In this document: positions 9,542 to 18,190 of the stretch, piece by piece
Numbering within the stretch: position 1 is the first letter of the stretch
Layout: every line of letters begins with the position of its first letter
From: an uncultured Alteromonadaceae bacterium
Lineage (GTDB): Bacteria > Pseudomonadota > Gammaproteobacteria > Enterobacterales > Alteromonadaceae
Direction of reading: 5' to 3'
Length of the DNA stretch: 64,000 bases
Assembly (NCBI GenBank): GCA_947503265.1
Contig: CANNDC010000022.1
Location: 1 to 64,000 of the forward strand
Made by a program: the position numbers and the translations under genes
Notes under the pieces: model-generated
What the model was told of the DNA's origin: nothing
Database searches by the model: none
The model's input: only the letters and a program-made list of their open reading frames with translations

Positions 9542-10432
9542 ATGAGTGAACGACAATTAGGTCCAATCGTAGGTGCTACATTATTGTGTAGAGATATTGA
9601 TGAAGTTAGTCGTGCGTACGAGCGAAGTCTCGACTATTCGGTTGTAGAGTCTTTTATTTTGGATAGCAAACAATGTCGTTTTTGGGGTACGCCAAAATTA
9701 GTTGGAAATAACTGTAAACTGCTTGCTGCAGCGGATGGCAATTGCTGGCTTAGGTTGGTTGAAGATCCAGATTGTATTGAGGATGTGCCACTAAAAACCC
9801 ACGGCTGGATGGCTCTAGAAACCAATGTGGGTAATGTTGATAAAATTAGAAAAATGATTAATACACGTCAATTTGAAATCATTGGTGAACCAGCCTATTT
9901 GCAAGTTAGTGACGCGATCAAGGCAATGCAGGTAATAGGTCCAGCGAAAGAGGTCAGCTACCTTACACAAGTTGACGGCGAAGTCCCTCCCTTCGAATTA
10001 CCTATGACTAGCAGTATATCGGCAGGGCTTTTCATTCCTGTTTTATGTACGCCAAGCCGAGAGAAAAGCTTAGCTTTTTATGAATCGTTAAACAAAGCTG
10101 CGGGTGGTTTGAAGTTTCAAACCAAGGTGACTGTGCTAAATAACGCTTGGGGCAAAGATTTAGAGCACCAAATTAATGTTGCCACCCTGCAGCTAGATGG
10201 CAAGTGTTTGTTCGAGATAGATGAAGTCGTTCAAGCCGAATCCGTGATCGAAAACCCACAATCACTGCCCTCGGGAATCGCAATGGTGAGTTGCGTAGTG
10301 AAAAAGATAGATCAGGTCGCTGAAAACTTGGGTGTATCAGTCGGTCAAATGGACAATCTTTATTATCCCCTTAGTAAAGCTATTTTGCTGAAAGGCCCTT
10401 CTGGAGAGCTCATAGAATTGATTGGAGATTAA
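9542..10432 (+). CDS. Double-VOC (glyoxalase-fold) protein 1
   Basis: 296 residues made of two vicinal-oxygen-chelate halves: GATLLCRDIDEVSRAYERSL at about 11-30, and SAGLFIPVLCTPSREKSLAF near 160. The end, LKGPSGELIELIGD, keeps the strand that carries the C-terminal metal-ligand Glu. The histidines expected at the starts of VOC metal sites are not seen, so metal binding is uncertain. It is a paralogue of the 14179-15081 product (GW.A.E, LP.GIA.VS and GELIELI shared). The ATG follows a good AAGGA. Role in the neighbouring catabolic pathway is inferred; the family includes dioxygenases, isomerases and binding proteins. Confidence 0.78.
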   Translation: MSERQLGPIVGATLLCRDIDEVSRAYERSLDYSVVESFILDSKQCRFWGTPKLVGNNCKLLAAADGNCWLRLVEDPDCIEDVPLKTHGWMALETNVGNVDKIRKMINTRQFEIIGEPAYLQVSDAIKAMQVIGPAKEVSYLTQVDGEVPPFELPMTSSISAGLFIPVLCTPSREKSLAFYESLNKAAGGLKFQTKVTVLNNAWGKDLEHQINVATLQLDGKCLFEIDEVVQAESVIENPQSLPSGIAMVSCVVKKIDQVAENLGVSVGQMDNLYYPLSKAILLKGPSGELIELIGD

Positions 10433-10532
10433 ACGCGCGATGTGGTTGTTAAGTACGCTGACATGCAGTTTATTTGAACCTAGCTGCCTTCCAATAAGCT
10501 CACTATTTTGTAATCAAAACTGCACGCAAAAG

Positions 10533-10982
10533 TTAAACAACCAAGCTTTCATTGCACAAGGTTCTTTTATAGCAGACACCTTCTTTAAACCAATGCCAGG
10601 TTCTAGCACGATGTTTTTTGTCGGCTCCCATGACAATACTTTCGTAAAACCAAGCGCCAGGTTCGTCTTTTCTTTGCAACTCTAATAAAAAGACATTTGG
10701 ACTCGCAACCCACCCATACCCTTTGAAGGTCTCTGTATCCCAATAGATTCGATCATTTCTAATAACACCATCAAATTCAACGTTAAACACTTTTCCATTT
10801 TCCCAATTAAACTGGTTACGCTGAATGTAAACCACTGGGCCTTTTTCTGGAAAAAAACACTGCACTCTACTTTTATGAAAATCTAATGTCTCGCCATTTT
10901 CGTCAATGTGGCGATAAGTACCTTGCCATACACCAGCATGTTCAAGGACAGCTGGCATAAGTTGATGTAATGGATTGCTCAC
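10533..10982 (-). CDS. DUF3598-like small protein
   Basis: 149 residues, no signal peptide or membrane segment. HAGVWQGTYRHIDENGE near residue 14 and later alternating strands (QCFFPEKGPVVYIQRNQF, FDGVIRNDRIYWDTE) suggest a lipocalin-like beta barrel of the DUF3598 kind; this is a resemblance, not a firm assignment. Its start overlaps the stop of the upstream hydrolase-fold gene by four bases (ATGA), implying translational coupling. With that gene and the TonB receptor it forms a three-gene operon, so a substrate-binding or small isomerase-like role in the same pathway is possible. Confidence 0.7.
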   Translation of the reverse strand: MSNPLHQLMPAVLEHAGVWQGTYRHIDENGETLDFHKSRVQCFFPEKGPVVYIQRNQFNWENGKVFNVEFDGVIRNDRIYWDTETFKGYGWVASPNVFLLELQRKDEPGAWFYESIVMGADKKHRARTWHWFKEGVCYKRTLCNESLVV

Positions 10983-11797
10983 GTAATAGGCTCCTGCAAT
11001 AAAAGTAATATTTCATCTGCGACTTGTTTAGGGTAGGCATCCAAGAATCCGGCCCCCCAATGCATATAATCTCTGCGAAAGCCTTTCACGATATATTTAT
11101 CTACGCGCTTGCAGTGTTCATGTAAATCGTCGTTTAAGTTCATCACTATTAAAGGGCTTTGCAGTTTCGAAATTTGTTCCCTGTACTGACGTGCATAATT
11201 AAATGCTGCCATATGCCCCCACTCATAGGCTTCACCACCACGAAGGTTTTCTGCCATGGAGTCAGCACACATTTCTAGGGTCATACCAGGCCCACGATAA
11301 AATAAAATACGTTCCCACATTATCCGGAAACGATTGCCCTTTTCATCTAAAGGAATCGGCGCATAAGTACGCTTGAATTCTTCCGCCTCTTCATCACTTA
11401 GTATCGGTGCTGAAATATTAATCACTTTATTTACTAAGTTCGGAAATTGGCTAGCAAAACAGACTGAAACCATAGCCCCAGTGTGGTATCCGACAAAATC
11501 GACTTTTGTAACATTGAGTTGTTGAAGTACGTGAAAAACAGATTTTGCGTAGGTCTCGATGGTTGCTTGAGATTCGTCGGGTGGAGTTTCAGACTCACCA
11601 TACCCAGGATAATCAATGGCAATGGCTAATCTGTCGTGACCTAAAAGCGGTAAAACATGATGAAATAATCGACTCGATTTTGACACCATGTGAAGACAAA
11701 CAACCGCGGGTTTTGCCGAAGCCTCGCCCGCGGTTCTTATGTGTAATTGTCCAAATTCGCCGTCAACAAATCTGCGTACAACTTTGATTTTAGACAT
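10979..11797 (-). CDS. Alpha/beta-hydrolase-fold protein with His at nucleophile position
   Basis: 272 residues, typical size. Fold markers: AVVCLHMVSKSSRLF (oxyanion loop), AIDYPGYGESE near 60-70, and the nucleophile elbow VDFVGYHTGAMVSV at about 99-112. The elbow should be GxSxG but reads G-Y-H-T-G, so residue 105 is His, not Ser. A C-terminal His candidate remains in DYMHWGAGF. Ordinary esterase chemistry is therefore unlikely; cofactor-free oxygenase, lyase or binding functions exist in the fold. It sits 13 bases after the TonB receptor gene and overlaps the DUF3598-like gene. It is a paralogue of the 24043-24888 product. Confidence 0.85.
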   Translation of the reverse strand: MSKIKVVRRFVDGEFGQLHIRTAGEASAKPAVVCLHMVSKSSRLFHHVLPLLGHDRLAIAIDYPGYGESETPPDESQATIETYAKSVFHVLQQLNVTKVDFVGYHTGAMVSVCFASQFPNLVNKVINISAPILSDEEAEEFKRTYAPIPLDEKGNRFRIMWERILFYRGPGMTLEMCADSMAENLRGGEAYEWGHMAAFNYARQYREQISKLQSPLIVMNLNDDLHEHCKRVDKYIVKGFRRDYMHWGAGFLDAYPKQVADEILLLLQEPIT

Positions 11798-11810
11798 GTT
11801 TTAATTAACT

Positions 11811-13988
11811 TTAAAAACGCATCTCAAAATCAACACCCCAGGTCATTGGGTCAGCTGCATACTGTGAGAATGAATTTGCTGTAGACGCTCTCGCATATTC
11901 GTGGTCCGCTAAATTCTTGCCCCAAACTGCCACCTGCCAATCTTCATCAGCAGACGTGTATGCAACACGAGCATTGATAATAGTACCTACGCTTGTCCGT
12001 GCGCTATCAGGTGCATTGGCAACTAGGTTCCAAGAGTCGTCTTCAAAGGATAAATCTAAACGACTGGTGATAAAGCCTTCGCCTAAGTCCGCGACATGCA
12101 TCAAACCCAATGTGCCTTTATATTCTGGTGCGTTTTTCAACTCTAAACCCAAAGCACAATCGATAGTAACAGTACCATTACAAGCTGGCGTCGAACCATT
12201 GTTCGTTAAACCACCGGCTTGATCCATGGTCAAAGAAGTATATTCTGCATCCAAGGTTCCGAAGTTTAAATTGACTGTAAAGTTATCTGTGAGCTCATAT
12301 ACCATTTCAATTTCTAACCCGTTAATCTCTGTCTCATCAACATTAAAACGAGTAAAGCCAAGTCCCGGAACTGAAGATGCAATTTGAAGGTTTTCGTAGT
12401 TATTGAAGAAGTAAGTTAAGTTCAAACGCAGGGTATTATCTAACCAATCACTGCGAAGTCCGAATTCCAGTGTATCTAACTCTTCTTCATCCACGGGTAG
12501 AAAACACGCGGCGGCACCGAAACAGTCAGGAGACCAACCACCACTTTTAAAACCAGTAGAGTATGAGACATAGCCCATTACATCTTGAGTAAATTGGTTA
12601 TTTAAAGCGATTTTGTATGTGGCATTGCTGAAGTCTCTTGATTCAATTCGATCTAATTCTGATACTACTGCCAGCGCGTTGAGGTCCTTGGTTTCTTTCG
12701 TGTAACGAATACCGGTCGTTAGCGTAAAGGTGTCCATCTGAAAATCACTTTGGAAAAAGGCAGCAAGTGCATCAGACTTGACACCTAACTCAAATGGAAA
12801 GACGAATACCGAATTCATTTGTACATCTTCTTCGAAATAGTACAAACCAGTGACAAAATTAAAATTACCTTCATAGTTAGATGACAAGGTCACCTCTTGG
12901 CTAAACTGATCTTGTTCAGTCTGTTGGCTATATGGAAACCCGATACGACTTGCAAGATCATCTTCCATTTTTCTAAAGCCCGTTAAGAAAGATAGGTTGT
13001 AATCCCCCACGTCACCGGAAATATTAAGCGATAGTCCTTGTGTTTCAACTTCACTTGAATATCCCAAGAAACAGCCTATTCCCAAGAAATTGGCCGGGGT
13101 TGCAGAACTACAAACAGCATCACCCAGTGGCTCAATAGTAAAGAGGTTGTTGTCTGCATCTTGACCAGGCTGCACACTATCAGGAACGGGGTCAGAGTCA
13201 TCTTGAGTATAATCGACCGCCAGATTCATCTTCCAATCATCATTAAATTCATGCAACAAACTGACTCTGAATGCGACTGTTTCGATTTCACCCACTTCAG
13301 TTCCCGCCTGATTCGCAAAGTCACCATTAGGGTTGATTGTATGAAAGCCATCACGGTTTTTAGTCAGTCCGGTTACTCGCATGCCTGTCGCATCACCTAA
13401 AACGAAGTTCCCTGTATAACGTCCATCTAATCGACCATCACTGCCAATCGTACCGCTGACGACACTGTAATTCTCTTCTAAGTCGGCTGTCTTGCTAACA
13501 AGCTTTATTGCCCCACCATTTGAATTACGACCATATAAGGTTCCTTGTGGGCCGCGCAGAACCTCTACTCGTTCTAAATCGACAAGATCAAACAATGCAC
13601 CAACTTGGCGGCCTACGTAGACGCCGTCAACATACACGCCTACTGCCGGATCAGCCGAAACACGAGATTCATCTTCACCTACACCGCGCAAGAATATACG
13701 TGCACCATTTGCCGTGCCTGTATTCGTCGCCAAGCTAATGTTAGGGACTTGATATTGAAGATCTAAAACGTCACCCACTTGCTTCAATTTCAAATCTTCG
13801 GTGCCAATAGCAGTAACGGCAACAGGTACTTCTTGGAGAGATTGTGCTCGTCGTTGTGCAGTAATGGTGATTTTTTCTAAACCTTCTGCTTCCGCTGCTG
13901 CTTCTTGTGCAAAAACGGGTGCAGCAGATGTTGAAAGAATTGCCGCAATAGCGGCACTTAGATAAGTGTACTTATTTGATGCTTGCAT
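11811..13988 (-). CDS. TonB-dependent outer-membrane receptor
   Basis: 725 residues with signal peptide (about 1-27, ending PVFAQ). The segment ITITAQRRAQSLQEVPVAV opens the plug, followed by IFLRGVGEDESRVSADPAVG and VEVLRGPQGTLYGRNSNGG. The C terminus WGVDFEMRF ends in the Phe typical of barrel insertion. Receptors of this type accompany many catabolic clusters for hydrophobic or aromatic compounds (family knowledge). It is first gene of an operon with the hydrolase-fold and DUF3598-like genes, so it is the likely uptake route for the pathway substrate. Transcribed divergently from the second VOC gene. Confidence 0.93.
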   Translation of the reverse strand: MQASNKYTYLSAAIAAILSTSAAPVFAQEAAAEAEGLEKITITAQRRAQSLQEVPVAVTAIGTEDLKLKQVGDVLDLQYQVPNISLATNTGTANGARIFLRGVGEDESRVSADPAVGVYVDGVYVGRQVGALFDLVDLERVEVLRGPQGTLYGRNSNGGAIKLVSKTADLEENYSVVSGTIGSDGRLDGRYTGNFVLGDATGMRVTGLTKNRDGFHTINPNGDFANQAGTEVGEIETVAFRVSLLHEFNDDWKMNLAVDYTQDDSDPVPDSVQPGQDADNNLFTIEPLGDAVCSSATPANFLGIGCFLGYSSEVETQGLSLNISGDVGDYNLSFLTGFRKMEDDLASRIGFPYSQQTEQDQFSQEVTLSSNYEGNFNFVTGLYYFEEDVQMNSVFVFPFELGVKSDALAAFFQSDFQMDTFTLTTGIRYTKETKDLNALAVVSELDRIESRDFSNATYKIALNNQFTQDVMGYVSYSTGFKSGGWSPDCFGAAACFLPVDEEELDTLEFGLRSDWLDNTLRLNLTYFFNNYENLQIASSVPGLGFTRFNVDETEINGLEIEMVYELTDNFTVNLNFGTLDAEYTSLTMDQAGGLTNNGSTPACNGTVTIDCALGLELKNAPEYKGTLGLMHVADLGEGFITSRLDLSFEDDSWNLVANAPDSARTSVGTIINARVAYTSADEDWQVAVWGKNLADHEYARASTANSFSQYAADPMTWGVDFEMRF

Positions 13989-14178
13989 GATGTTCCTCGT
14001 TTGTAGGGTGCCACAAATAAAATTAGTTACATTTTAGTATCGCTTATTATTATAATGTCATATTATTATATCTTTAACCAAAGTCAAGGAATCGTTCAGA
14101 TTTAATCGATCGGTAAATATACCTCTCGATTGAAATGCTTATACCTTTAAATATCAATAGGTTAATAAGGAAAAAACT

Positions 14179-15081
14179 GTGTTAAAGGCAATCATTATCG
14201 TGACTATATTGACTCTAAATGTTGAAAAAACAGCGGAATCTTATAGTGAACATTTAGAATACCGCGCAATTGATAGCGGTATAATCACTGCAAATTTAGC
14301 CCGAAGCTGGGGAGCATATAAAGTCACAGACGCCAAATATGTGGTTATGCAACCGAGAAGTGACAAACCAGTTTATTTACGATTTATTGAACAAACGAAT
14401 GCCCCGCTCCATAAACCGATGAGACAAACAGGTTGGAATGCAATCGAGATATTAGTGAAGAACCCTGACTCGTTAGCAACACAATTTAAATCAAGTCCAT
14501 TTCAAGTAATAGGGAAGCCTAAGTACTTAACTGACAAACAAAATGTAAGAGCATTTCAAGCATTAGGAGTTAATCAAGAGTTATTTTATTTTACTCGCAT
14601 CATTGACTCTACAAAATCGAACTTCGATCTTGGAATGGCCATGAGTAAAATTGACAACGTTTTTATTATGGTAATGGGGACTTCCCAACTCGAGAGAGTA
14701 TCGACATTTTATCAAGATATATTAAACACACCAGTAGCAGGGCCATTTCCTTATAAAATTGGCGTGTTATCTGAGGCCTACGACTTACCCAAGGATACAA
14801 TCCACTCCCTTTCTCTCGCGCAACTTTCAGGACAATTTCTCATTGAAATTGATCAATATCCAGAATCGGCCGAACCTCTAGTGGTGGAAGAAGGGAATTT
14901 ACCGGCGGGAATCGCTATTGTCAGTTTTACAGTTGAATCGTTATCAAACTTTGAGATTAATCCTATTTCTGCACCTATGAAACATCACCAAGCCCCCTAT
15001 TTCGGTCGTCAAAGTGCCACGATAAAAGGAATAGAGGGAGAGTTAATTGAGTTAATCGAAAGAGAGCAAAGCCTAAATTAA
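14179..15081 (+). CDS. Double-VOC (glyoxalase-fold) protein 2
   Basis: 300 residues beginning at GTG, with AAGGA at 14167-14171 supporting that start. Two VOC halves: the first contains GWNAIEILVKNPDSLATQF, the second begins near DNVFIMVMGTSQLERVSTF, and the protein ends GIEGELIELIERE. It clearly resembles the 9542-10432 product in domain order, spacing and shared LP.GIA.VS and GELIELI motifs. First-strand metal histidines are again not obvious. It is followed after 25 bases by a membrane-protein gene on the same strand. Function is unknown; it may be a partner or subunit of its paralogue. Confidence 0.75.
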   Translation: MLKAIIIVTILTLNVEKTAESYSEHLEYRAIDSGIITANLARSWGAYKVTDAKYVVMQPRSDKPVYLRFIEQTNAPLHKPMRQTGWNAIEILVKNPDSLATQFKSSPFQVIGKPKYLTDKQNVRAFQALGVNQELFYFTRIIDSTKSNFDLGMAMSKIDNVFIMVMGTSQLERVSTFYQDILNTPVAGPFPYKIGVLSEAYDLPKDTIHSLSLAQLSGQFLIEIDQYPESAEPLVVEEGNLPAGIAIVSFTVESLSNFEINPISAPMKHHQAPYFGRQSATIKGIEGELIELIEREQSLN

Positions 15082-15106
15082 TGGCGTTATTCAATAAGGA
15101 ATATCC

Positions 15107-15772
15107 ATGTCTGCATACGAAATAACATTACTGATACACGTATTACTTTTTTGCTATTGGCTAGGTGGAGATGTTGGCGTTTTTTACTCTAGTAAATTTG
15201 TTGCCGACCCTTCATTGAGCAATGATACTCGTTTAATAGCGGCTAAGATAATGTTAGGTTGCGACCTTTTACCTAGGATTTGTATGAGTTTGATGCTTAC
15301 TGTGGGTGGTCTACTTAGCCATTACATGGGCGTAGAGCATCCAACATGGCAATTGGTCGGTATTATATTGTTAGGCCCTTTCTGGTTAAGTATAGTCTTA
15401 ATTTTACACTTTAAGCACAATGCGGATTTTGTCCCTCGTCTAACTAAATTTGATTTTTATTTCCGCTGGGCAATGATAGTGACCATTATTGGTTCCTCCG
15501 TATACGCATTAATAACAGAGCGATTGGCGGACACACCTTGGCTAATAGCGAAACTATTGGGCTTTGCTTTTCTGATTTTTTGTGGCTTGATGATTCGAAT
15601 TAATCTTGCCGGTTTTGTGGCGACTTATATAAAATTAATGAGCAATCAACATACTGCCAAAGATGATCAAAATATGATTAAAAGCCTGAACAAAGTCAGG
15701 CCTTGGGTTGTGACAATTTGGATAGTATTGATTGTTGAAGCGGCGTTAGGTATCGCAAAGCCTATGTTCTAA
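15107..15772 (+). CDS. CopD/DUF2269-like multi-pass membrane protein 1
   Basis: 221 residues with five or six hydrophobic segments. The first carries IHVLLFCYWLGGDVGVF, whose His and WLGG are shared with the 27590-28282 product (LHIVAMVYWLGGEWGVF). The conserved intramembrane His recalls CopD- and YtnM-like haem or copper membrane proteins, but I cannot assign it to a named family. AAGGAA precedes the ATG. It is cotranscribed with the second VOC gene. A role in electron transfer for an oxidase of the pathway is only a guess. Confidence 0.72.
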   Translation: MSAYEITLLIHVLLFCYWLGGDVGVFYSSKFVADPSLSNDTRLIAAKIMLGCDLLPRICMSLMLTVGGLLSHYMGVEHPTWQLVGIILLGPFWLSIVLILHFKHNADFVPRLTKFDFYFRWAMIVTIIGSSVYALITERLADTPWLIAKLLGFAFLIFCGLMIRINLAGFVATYIKLMSNQHTAKDDQNMIKSLNKVRPWVVTIWIVLIVEAALGIAKPMF

Positions 15773-15877
15773 AACTAGCCATTTCGGCTAACTTGATGGT
15801 GTACTCTCTAGATGATGTACATACTAGGTCAAGCACTCGCTAAATGAAACTTTCTCTAAATATAGCAAGGGTTTAAC

Positions 15878-15907
15878 TGAATGTGTGGCTCGCACATTCA
15901 GCCACAC
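15878..15907. other. Overlapping alternative hairpins between convergent genes
   Basis: TGAATGTG (15878-15885) pairs perfectly with CACATTCA (15893-15900). The overlapping GTGTGGC (15883-15889) pairs with GCCACAC (15901-15907), so the two stems exclude each other. They lie between the convergent membrane-protein and reductase genes, and no strong T tract follows on either strand. A weak bidirectional terminator is possible. Confidence 0.5.
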
Positions 15908-15930
15908 CCTAACCTGCAAATTAATTGCAG

Positions 15931-16926
15931 TTAAGCAACTTTGACAATTGCCTTACCCATGTTCGCCCCTTTCATTAAGCGACAAAATGCTTCTGGCGCT
16001 TTGGATAGTCCCTCTGCGATATCCTCACGCATTTTTAGTTTTCCTTGTTTGATATAAGGAAGGCAGGCGTTAACAAATTCATCACGCCGAGATTCAAAAT
16101 CATATACCACTAACCCATAGACAATCGCTCTAGATTTGATCCAAAACGCAGGTGGAGGGCCGTCTATTCGAGTTGGACTGTTGTATTCTGCCATTAATCC
16201 ACACAAAATCACTCTGGCACCAATAGCTAGCCTTTCAGAAACCGTCCTCAACATCTCTCCCCCGACTAGATCGAAGAAGATGTCAACACCATCTGGGCAC
16301 AGTTCATCTAGCCTGTCTGCCAAGTTTTCGGTGCGTCTATTGATGCATTCATCGTAACCAAGAGACTCTTTAGCGAATCGACACTTTTCGTCACTTCCAG
16401 TAATTCCTATCACCTTACAACCATAGATCTTCGCCAGTTGTCCGGCCGTAGAGCCTACTGCCCCAATTGCAGCCGGAATTAGCACCACATCCCCTGCTTT
16501 AGGTTGTGCTTGCCATATAAGTCCTGCATACGCTGTTAATCCTGGCATGCCCAAAACTGATAGCGCATAAGAGGCAGGTTGAATATCGGGTTGAATTAAT
16601 GTGAGTTCTTTAGCTGCATGTGTCGAATATTGCTGCCACCCACCAAAACAACGAACTAGATCGCCAACTTTATAGTCTGCAGAAGATGATTCAACAACCT
16701 TGCTGACGGTTTCGCCTCGCAACACATCACCGGGCATCACCGAACCAGACATGTGACGGCCAGAAATTTGACTGCGCATATAAGGATCGAGAGACAAGTA
16801 CTGAGTTTCACAGAGAACATCTCCCGCTGACATTTTAGGCATTGCTGAGTCAACTAACTCAAAGTGTTCTTCGGCAGGTTCACCGGGCGGCGTGTTTTTC
16901 AATATTACTTGTGTATTTGTTTTCAT
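15931..16926 (-). CDS. NADP-dependent medium-chain reductase (LTB4-dehydrogenase/CurA-like)
   Basis: 331 residues, zinc-free medium-chain dehydrogenase/reductase. Seen: LSLDPYMRSQISG at about 46-58, typical of the PTGR/CurA branch, and the Rossmann segment IPAAIGAVGSTAGQLAKIYG near 148-167, followed by GITGSDEKCRFA. Family members reduce the C=C bond of alpha,beta-unsaturated ketones or aldehydes with NADPH. Last gene of the HMG-CoA-lyase/AhpD/GST/reductase operon, 9 bases after the GST gene. Likely reduces an enone intermediate of the local pathway; the substrate is not predictable. Confidence 0.9.
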   Translation of the reverse strand: MKTNTQVILKNTPPGEPAEEHFELVDSAMPKMSAGDVLCETQYLSLDPYMRSQISGRHMSGSVMPGDVLRGETVSKVVESSSADYKVGDLVRCFGGWQQYSTHAAKELTLIQPDIQPASYALSVLGMPGLTAYAGLIWQAQPKAGDVVLIPAAIGAVGSTAGQLAKIYGCKVIGITGSDEKCRFAKESLGYDECINRRTENLADRLDELCPDGVDIFFDLVGGEMLRTVSERLAIGARVILCGLMAEYNSPTRIDGPPPAFWIKSRAIVYGLVVYDFESRRDEFVNACLPYIKQGKLKMREDIAEGLSKAPEAFCRLMKGANMGKAIVKVA

Positions 16927-16935
16927 AATTTGCCT

Positions 16936-17592
16936 CTAGTTAGCGTTAAGGAATGCGTTAAAGGCAGTTTCCATAGAACTAATTTCATCTTTAACATGTT
17001 TATTCTGATTAACCCACTCCCACCATTGCTGCACGAAAGATAACCCTTGCAACGCATCTCCCTTATAAAAAAGAGGGATGGTTGAATTTACGTACCAAAG
17101 TGTGGGAGCCAACACCATGTCCGCTAAATCAAGACTGACTTTATTGAACTCTTCACCATCAGAATGATATTTCTTTATCCAACGATTGAGCTTTTCCAGT
17201 GTTGTAACGACTATGTCAAATTGCGCTTGTCGGTCAAACTCAAAACCCGGTATTAACAAAGCTTTAAAGAAAGGCAATAGCGCGGGTCCTAAATGCGTAT
17301 CTGTGAAAGACATGATGACTCGCATTTGCGCGCGTAATAACGAATCTTCTGGACGAAATCGCGGAGACGGAAACGAATCTTCTAGGTATTCCATAATTGG
17401 CATAGATTCAGGCAGATAATCACCGTTTTCAAGCTCTAACAATGGGATTTTTCCGAGTGGATATTTACTTAAAAACTCAGGGGTCTTAATCGCTTCTGGC
17501 GGCTCTAAAACAGCAACCGGCGCTTTTTTCAGCGCAATTTGTATTCTTACACGGGCTGCGTAAGGAGAATGTTCAAGACTAAATAAGCGCAT
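16936..17592 (-). CDS. Glutathione S-transferase family protein
   Basis: 218 residues. The N-terminal thioredoxin-like domain starts MRLFSLEHSPYAARVRIQI, with the likely catalytic Ser/Tyr region at HSPYA. It includes YPLGKIPLLELENGDYLPES, with the cis-Pro and the E-S pair that binds the gamma-glutamyl group. An all-helical C-terminal domain follows. GSTs in catabolic operons act as maleylpyruvate-type isomerases, dehalogenases or ether-cleaving enzymes. It lies 15 bases after the AhpD-like gene and 9 before the reductase. Which of these reactions applies here is unknown. Confidence 0.88.
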   Translation of the reverse strand: MRLFSLEHSPYAARVRIQIALKKAPVAVLEPPEAIKTPEFLSKYPLGKIPLLELENGDYLPESMPIMEYLEDSFPSPRFRPEDSLLRAQMRVIMSFTDTHLGPALLPFFKALLIPGFEFDRQAQFDIVVTTLEKLNRWIKKYHSDGEEFNKVSLDLADMVLAPTLWYVNSTIPLFYKGDALQGLSFVQQWWEWVNQNKHVKDEISSMETAFNAFLNAN

Positions 17593-17607
17593 TAGTTAGC
17601 TCCATAT

Positions 17608-18171
17608 TTAATTGTTTTGAAGAGATTCAAACGCTTGTTTAGGCAATGACTCTAACTCAGTATTGAAGCTTGCATTCCACCGATTTAAAAAGCCAAATAG
17701 AGAAATAACGCCAAACAGTTCAACAATTTGTTCTTCACTAAAGTGATGTTTTAACTCACTAAAATGGTTATCGGTTACTGCGTTTGGTACCAAGGCTGCA
17801 CTTCGAGCGACATCCAAAGCAACTCTCTCGGCATCAGAAAATAAAGAGTGAGTTGGGTACTCCCAAATGGCTGCAATTTTTTTCTCATCCACACCATGAC
17901 TTAGCGCACCGAAGCTGGTGTGGGCTTGACAATACTGACAACCACTAGCACTGCTGGTCATGATAGCCACTAATTTTTTAACTTCAGTAGCTAGGGCTCC
18001 CGGTTCATAAATGGATTCAACTAAGCCAAGAAATGCCTTCAACATTTTTGGCTTATACGCCATTATCAAGCCATCATTTGGCGTGAAACCCATGATTTCA
18101 CTGCCTTTCTGCATGACATCTCGAAGGTCAGATGGCAACTCATTTAACACTTTTGGTAGGACACGAGACAT
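17608..18171 (-). CDS. Carboxymuconolactone decarboxylase/AhpD-like protein
   Basis: 187 residues, one CMD domain. The redox motif CQYCQAHTSFGA (CxxC then His three residues later) is at about 95-106 and matches AhpD-type peroxidase-associated proteins rather than true carboxymuconolactone decarboxylases. Such proteins reduce disulfides or peroxides with a peroxiredoxin partner; many are of unknown role inside aromatic-degradation operons. It lies 19 bases downstream of the HMG-CoA-lyase-like gene in a four-gene operon. Confidence 0.87.
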   Translation of the reverse strand: MSRVLPKVLNELPSDLRDVMQKGSEIMGFTPNDGLIMAYKPKMLKAFLGLVESIYEPGALATEVKKLVAIMTSSASGCQYCQAHTSFGALSHGVDEKKIAAIWEYPTHSLFSDAERVALDVARSAALVPNAVTDNHFSELKHHFSEEQIVELFGVISLFGFLNRWNASFNTELESLPKQAFESLQNN

Positions 18172-18190
18172 CTTTTACCTCAAAAAATAA

